A program made the translations under genes and the position numbers. From Panicum virgatum (Eukaryota > Streptophyta > Magnoliopsida > Poales > Poaceae): a stretch of 64,000 nucleotides of DNA. This document shows positions 57,781 to 64,000 of this stretch, piece after piece (the stretch's first letter is position 1; every line of letters begins with the position of its first letter). The stretch is taken from the NCBI RefSeq assembly GCF_016808335.1, contig NC_053146.1, positions 40,544,470-40,608,469 of the forward strand, in the 5' to 3' direction. Below the pieces are notes generated by a model. The model made no database searches. It was given only the letters and a program-made list of their open reading frames with translations, and was not told where the DNA came from.

Positions 57781-60700
57781 ATGAGTCGGCAATGGATGTA
57801 CATGGCCGACCGGCGTTCAAAGGAGTTCATGGATGGCGTGCATGAATTCATAGAAGCGGCTGAGAAACACAAGTACGGTGGTTTCGTTCGTTGTCCATGC
57901 AAATTCTGTAAGAATGGGAAGGATTACTCATCATCAAGAACCATCCATAGTCACTTGTTCAATAGTTGTTTCATGCCGAACTACTATATTTGGACCAATC
58001 ATGGCGAAAGAGGAATTATGCTGGATAATAATGTAGAAGAAGAGGACAGGATTCCTGACTTTGCAGCCAATTATAGTTCCTTTTTCAATGACACTGCAAT
58101 GGGTGAGCCTGAAGAAGATACTGAAGGATACGTTGTAGAAGATGATCTTGGTCAGATGCTGCGTGAAGCTGAGGAAGGTTGCGAAACAGAAAAGGAATCG
58201 AGAGATCTGAAGCGTATGTTGGAGGACTACAGAACATTGTTGTACCCTGATCGCAAACAAGACCAAAAGAAGTTGGGTACCACATTGGAATTATTGCAAT
58301 GGAAGGCATCAAATGGTTTGTCTGACAAGGGATTCGAGGAGTTGCTGAAACTTATAAAAGACTTACTCCCTGAGGGTAACACCTTGCCGGAGACAACATA
58401 CGAGGCAAAAAAGTTGTTTGTCCTTTAGGATTAGAGGCCCAGAAGATACATGCTTGTCCTAATGACTGCATCCTATATCGAGGTGAGTATGAAAATTTGG
58501 ATTCATGCCCTGTATGCAACGCATGCCGGTATAAGATCCCTCGAGATGATCCAGGCGACGTTGAGGGGATGCGTGTCAAGAAGAGGGTGCCTGCCAAGGT
58601 GATGTGGTATTTTCCTCTAATACCACGTCTGAAACGTTTGTTCATGAACAAAATGAATGCTAAATTGATGCGATGGCACAAAGAAGAACGTAAGCAAGAC
58701 AATATGTTGAGACACCCCGCTGATGGGTCGCAGTGGAGAAAAGTGGACAGAACATTCCCAACATTTGCAAATGATGCGAGGAATATAAGGTTCGGCTTAA
58801 GTACGGATGGCACGAATCATTTCGGTGAGCAGAGCAGCGGCCATAGTACCTGGCCTGTGACACTCTGTATATACAACCTTCCTCCCTGGTTGGGTATGAA
58901 GCGGAAATTCATTATGATGCCGGTGCTTATCCCCGGCCCGAAGCAACCCGGTAATGATATAGATGTGTATCTGAAACCACTGATTGAGGATCTTCTATTG
59001 TTGTGGAAAGATGAGGGTGTTCGTATGTGGGATGCACAAGCAGAGGATCATTTTAACCTGCGTGCATTGCTTTTCGTAACCACCAATGATTGGCCAGCAC
59101 TAAGTAACCTCTCTGGACAATCCAATAAGAGTTATAGGGCATGCACCCATTGTTTAGAAGAAACCGACAGCATGTACCTCAAGCACTGTAGGAAGATCGT
59201 GTATATGGGTCATCGTGGAAAGGCATATCATCATACCAAGCCTAGGCACCGTTGTGGGAAAATGGTATTTGAAATGGTCAAAGATATAAAAGTAGTATTC
59301 GGAAAAGGGCCCAACAGCAGATCAGTGCAGAGTGATGACGGACGTGCACCTATGTGGAAGAAGAAGAATATTTTTTGAGAGTTACCTTATTGGGAAGTCT
59401 TAGACGTCCGCCACGCAATTGATGTGATGCACCTAACAAAAAATCTTTGTGTGAACCTTCTAGGCTTCCTTGGTGTCTACGGTATGCCAAAGGATACATT
59501 GAAAGCGCGGCAAGATCTTCAACATATGAAACAACGGGCCGCCCTCCATTCAGAAAAAAGGGATAAATAACGTCATTATCTAGGTTATGCGTGCTACACT
59601 CTTAGTAAGGAAGAGAAGCAAAGTATGTTCGACTGTTTGAATAGTATCAAGGTCCCATCAGGCTACTCTTCGAATATAAAGAGGCAACTGAACTTGAAAG
59701 AGAAGAAATTCGCACACGTAAAGTCCCATGACTGTCACGTGTTGATGACGCAATTGATTCCAGTTGCACTTACAGGTATTCTACCAGCTAATGTTCGAGC
59801 AACTATCATAAAACTATGCGCATTTCTCAACACAATTTCTCATAAGGCAATCGATCCATCGAGTTTAAGCAGGCTACAAGAGGATGTTGTCCAAAGTTTA
59901 GTCAGTCTTGAAATGATATTTCCTCCATCATTCTTCAATATTATGATGCATCTTCTAGTTCACCTGGTCAAAGAGATTGGTATTCTCGGTCCTGTTTTCC
60001 TTCGTAATATGTTCCCTTTTGAACGATACTTTGCAGTCCTAAAGAAATACGTTCGTAATTGGGCTCGTCCAGAAGGAAGCATTGCGAAGGGTTACGTCAC
60101 AGAGGAGGTCATTGAATTTTGTGTTGACTATGTGGAAGAACTCTGCCCAATTGGGATTCCAGTATCACGTCATGAGGGGCGGCTGATTGGAAAGGGCACA
60201 CTTGGAAGAAAATCAGTAAATGCCACTTATCATGCCACGTTGAGCAAAGCACATCTCACAGTTCTGCAACAATCAACCTTGGTGGCTCCATACATGGAGG
60301 AGCACATGCAAATTGTGCGAAGTATATACCCTTTGAAGTCTGAGACATGGATTACAAAACATCATAACGATACAATCGCCACCTGGTTGCAGAAGGAAGT
60401 CATGGCCAACGATCAAATTCATGAGCAGCTAGCTTGGCTGGCCAGGGATCCGGCAAATTCAATCCTGATGTACCAAGGATATGAAATTAATGGTTACACA
60501 TTTTATACAAGAGCCCAAGATAACAAGAGCACCAATCAAAATAGTAGTGTCCATATAGATGCCACCGACTCTAGTGGCCAAATGAACTCATATTTTGGTT
60601 ACATTGAAGAGATCTGGGAACTCGATTATGGGCCGTTGAAGATACCTCTATTTCGTTGTCAATGGGTTAAATTCACAGGAAAAGGTGTCGATATCGACGA

Positions 60701-61085
60701 GTACGGAATGACAACGGTAGACCTCAAAGAGATTGGCTATCGAGACGAACCATTCATCCTAGTTAAAGATGTCACTCAAGTTTTCTATGTGCACGACATG
60801 TCTAGCAAAACGAGAAAGGACAAGTCCAGGAATAAATCAAGTTTTGTAGGTGCTGGAGATGAGGCAATGCGCCATATTGTTCTGGCAGGAAAAAGAAAAA
60901 TTGTGGGAGTTGACGATGTCACAGATGAAGAAGAATACAATAAGGTTGAAGATATGACTCCGTTCGCAGTGGAGGTTGACACAAGTATTCTTTTAGACGA
61001 AGAGGAGGCTCCGTACGTACGTTATGATCATAATGAAGGGACGATTGTAAAGCGAACCATCGTTAATGTTCCCTTAGTTGAATGA
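57781..61085 (+). pseudogene. TNP2-type CACTA transposase, copy B, frameshift and two stops
   Basis: The domain order is as in copy A. Differences: one A is missing from an A-run near 58411, which shifts the frame and gives a stop at 58426. A 51-bp in-frame deletion (17 codons) lies at about 59215. TGG became TGA at 59376, and a TAA stands at 59568. From 59625 to 61085 the frame is open for 486 codons and covers the DUF4218-like and DUF4216-like regions completely. The C-terminus is full length here (ends IVNVPLVE), whereas copy A is shortened by a 17-bp deletion. Confidence 0.9.
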
Positions 61086-61683
61086 TTATGTCTTGTATAT
61101 TTTCTGTGAACATTATTAGATTCCTTATGCAATGAATTGATTTATTGGACAATTAAATGATTTATTATGCAATTATTTGATTTATTATGCAATTAAAATG
61201 ATTAGTTATGCACCTAAATGATTTATCATGTAGTATTCAGAATTATTTTGCATTTAAATAATTTATTATGCAATTATTTGATTGATTATGTAATTAAAAT
61301 AATTATTTATGCACCTAAATGATTTATTATGTAGTAATTAAAATTATTGTGCATTTAAATGATTTATTATTGTGCACCTAAAACCATAGTTAATATTTTC
61401 TTAGTTGAATGATTTACTAGGCAGTTAATAAATTTATTGATCAAATAACAAATTTATTAGATAATTATTTTAACTATTAGACAATTATTTAAATTATTAG
61501 ATAATTATTAGATTTTCTAGGCAATTATCAGATTTATTATGCAAATATCAAATTTATTATGAATTATGAGGCAATTAATAGATTTACAAGAGAAAAAGAA
61601 AAGGGAAAAGAAAAGAGAACCTTTGGTACCGGTTGGAAAATCCAACCGGTACCTTAGGGTCCAATTTGGGTATAAAAAAAAGT

Positions 61684-61757
61684 GGGGCGTCGTGCGGGAG
61701 TCGAACAGTGGCCGCGGAGCCCAAATTACCGAGCGTTACCATTGAGATACTGAAGAA
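61684..61757 (-). other. tRNA-like segment, CACTA copy B
   Basis: Same segment as 23945-24018 in copy A. The B box reads TGTTCGACTCC here, one base off the consensus. Confidence 0.3.
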
Positions 61758-62001
61758 TTCCGTTCAAACTGGGTCAAAGATTTGTGAAAAGTAAACTTTA
61801 AATGGCCTAAGGTACCAGTTTTTGATATCCACCCGGTACCATAGGGTCTTTTCATTTCCCGCCCATTGGGCCCTTAGGCACCGGTTGTGCGGAGACCCGG
61901 TACCTACGGCCTCGCCTAAGGCACCGGTTGCAGATACAACCGGTACCTAAGGCCTACATAGGTACCGGTTGAATTTTTGACCCGGTACCCTTGGCCAAGG
62001 G

Positions 62002-62640
62002 TATAAATCCGTTACCTTCTTCCTCTATTCTCCACTGCTCACCAGCGCACTCCTCCGGTCGACCGCCGCCGCCCTCCATCTCCGCGCGCGCACTGTCGCA
62101 TAGTCTGCGCGCACCACCGCTTCTCCTCTGCGCTCGGCCCGTTGCGTCGTCCGCCCGCTTCTCCCCCGCAACGCCACCTCCGCGAGCTCCGCCGCGCACG
62201 CCGCCGTCGGACCTCGACGCCGTCGACCCTGCACAGCCTCCCCGCTTGAATCCAAGTCTCAGTGAGCAACCCTCTCTACCCCCCTGCACTCACGTACGCG
62301 TTTGAACCCACGCTCTTGCCCAGAACCACCGGAACCCGTGCGCGCCGGCGAGCCCCGTCAAGCAGAGCCGCCCCTCGCCGTGGCAAGCCTCAGCCAAACC
62401 CTAATCCGCCGCCCCGTTTGCCCAGACGAGTTCGCCGTCGCACGAACTCACTCCCAGGCCAAGCCCCGCTCATCTAGACCCCCGGAGGGCCGAGTTCGGC
62501 CATCTCCGGCGAGCCCCGCTCCGTGCCGCCGCGGACAGAGCCGCCGGCGGGCGAGCGCCGCCGCTCCCGCGCGCAGAGTAGGTCCGGGCCGTTCGATCGG
62601 CAACGGACGCGCCAAATTAGACCCAGCGTAACGCTTCGCT
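62002..62640 (+). promoter_or_regulatory. Promoter and GC-rich leader of the second CACTA gene, copy B
   Basis: TATAAAT at 62002-62008 follows the internal repeat array. The leader at 62040-62640 begins like that of copy A (GTCGACCGCCGCCGCCCTCC) but is several hundred bases shorter and mostly different after 62160. Overlapping Pro/Arg-rich ORFs are read as leader, not protein. Confidence 0.5.
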
Positions 62641-63551
62641 GGTCTTTTTGCTAAAGAGCCCTCGGGGTTTTCCCGAATTAACTCGCGGTCCACACTGCAG
62701 TTCCAAAATTCCAAAGAGGCCATTTTTCTTCTATTTAGGACCCTAAGCTTTCTAGGTTTTGAACCTGCCGTCCAGCCCTCTTTTTTTTTCAATCTAGTCC
62801 TCAAATCTAAGGTTTAATTATGATCTATCCCCTGGTTTCTTGCAAATAAGCCCTTAGAACCTTGTTTTAGCCATATCTTTAACATTTTGACTCATGTATT
62901 TAGTTATTAGAGAGAATTTATTAGAGAGACTTGTATTTAGCCATATCTTTAACATTTTGACCCATGTTTCATCTTGCAAATAGTGTACAATGTTTTCATT
63001 ATATATAGTGTATAATTTAGTTATAGAATTTAGTTATTAGAGAGACTTTATTTAATCATGTATTTAAATAGAGAGTGAATAATGCTTGTATTTATGTATT
63101 TATCATGTATTTCTGTAACTCATGTATTTATCATGTAACTCGTGTAACGACGACGAGTAACGACGACGAGTAATTTCGTATTCGCTCTCTAACTCACGCA
63201 TTCGCCATCCCTCGACCCTCAACCCCGTTCCTCAACCCGGTTCCTCGACCCTCAACTCTCAACCCCGTTCCTCGACCCGGTTCCTCAATCTCGTTCCACG
63301 ACACACACACACACTGTCTAATACACTCTAACACACACACACACTCTCTCTCTCTCTCTCTAACACACTCTAACACAATTGTATAAAGTATCGACCCTCG
63401 AGACACACAAACACTCACACTAACACACACACAGACACACACACACACTCACTAACTCTCTCTCTCTTTCTCTGTCCCTCTAACATACACACACTCTCTC
63501 TCACACACGCATATTCGTTCAAAGAATTGAATTCTCCTGCTTTATTTAAGG

Positions 63552-64000
63552 ATGGACACATACACTAACACATTTTTACGGTTTCAGTTAAGGATGGACC
63601 CCTTTGGTGATGAGCAGGCCGCCGGGCAATACATGTTGGATGCAATAAACGAGGATACGAGGGCCAACACCACCCAGCCAATCGCTGAAGAAGATGCTCA
63701 GACAGCTGATTCGTTCCTGAATATGTCTGGAGATGCCGATGAAGAATATGATGACTTTGCGCCGCCGCCCAATCAATAGCAGCATGTTCCAGTACGAATC
63801 TTAAAACTATATGCATGGTGACTTCGGTAGATTAGTTTTGCGATTAACATATCTTTTCTGTAATTTAGTCGACCTCCGCATCGACTTCGTTGAGCCAGTC
63901 AAAAGGGAGACGCCGGCCAACCAAGAAAATGGAGGGAAGACAGGTCGTCACAGAAGTGGACGCAGAGGGCTGTCCAAGTGCTCCAGAGGATGCTAGCACA
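63552..64000 (+). pseudogene. Second CACTA gene, copy B, first exons only
   Basis: Exon 1 starts with the ATG at 63552 and has a TAG at 63777, where copy A has CAG. The intron of copy A is conserved. In exon 2 the codon at 63941 is CAG, where copy A has a stop. The rest, including the C48 protease exons, lies right of the window. Confidence 0.75.

Larger units (their letters stand above)
57005..64000 (+). mobile_element. CACTA (En/Spm) DNA transposon, copy B, cut by window end
   Basis: From 57005 the sequence follows copy A closely, starting CACTCCTAGAAAACGGGCC. The fifth base of the CACTA terminus is changed, which may weaken its mobility. It covers the transposase gene, the internal promoter and the beginning of the second gene. 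The 3' end lies outside, so the target duplication (CCG would be expected) cannot be checked. Confidence 0.93.

Overview
The window is nuclear DNA of a grass; the transposon families and overall style suggest a panicoid grass, but the species cannot be told from the sequence. It is mostly nested transposable elements around one recognisable host gene, an M1-type aminopeptidase (APM1-like) at about 34648-40965 on the + strand.

Layout. 1-8581: a Ty1/copia element of the Sirevirus type, cut by the left edge of the window, with a decayed gag-pol and an env-like third ORF. It ends inside a GC-rich fragment that looks like part of an ATL-type RING-H2 gene on the - strand (8582-9049). 9050-12733: low-value sequence, an unidentified - strand gene remnant and an orphan CACTA 3' end. 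12980-18258: a non-autonomous CACTA element (3-bp target duplication AGG) that carries a probable 3.9-kb solo LTR (13354-17223). 18337-30799: a small element with 20-bp terminal inverted repeats holding a broken LEA2/NDR1-HIN1-like gene fragment. It is split by a large CACTA element, copy A (19244-30726, target duplication AGA).

31053-34580: an orphan CACTA 5' end, several MITEs and a possible small secreted-peptide ORF. 34648-40965: the aminopeptidase gene with 19 inferred exons. It lacks an in-frame ATG, has a 1-nt deletion just after the catalytic tyrosine, and has an exact 90-bp duplication of a splice acceptor plus part of an exon. 41100-57000: intergenic DNA full of MITEs and fold-back elements, with only weak - strand gene candidates. 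57005-64000 (right edge): copy B of the same CACTA family, cut by the window end.

The two large CACTA copies have the same design. A terminal hairpin and repeat array is followed by a TATA box and a one-exon TNP2-type transposase. A second internal repeat array and TATA box then precede a multi-exon second gene, which in copy A ends in a Ulp1-like (C48) cysteine protease domain. Both copies are broken by different lesions, mostly C-to-T type nonsense changes, so neither encodes intact proteins, yet between them many lesions are complementary.

All family names come from motifs read by eye. No database search was run.
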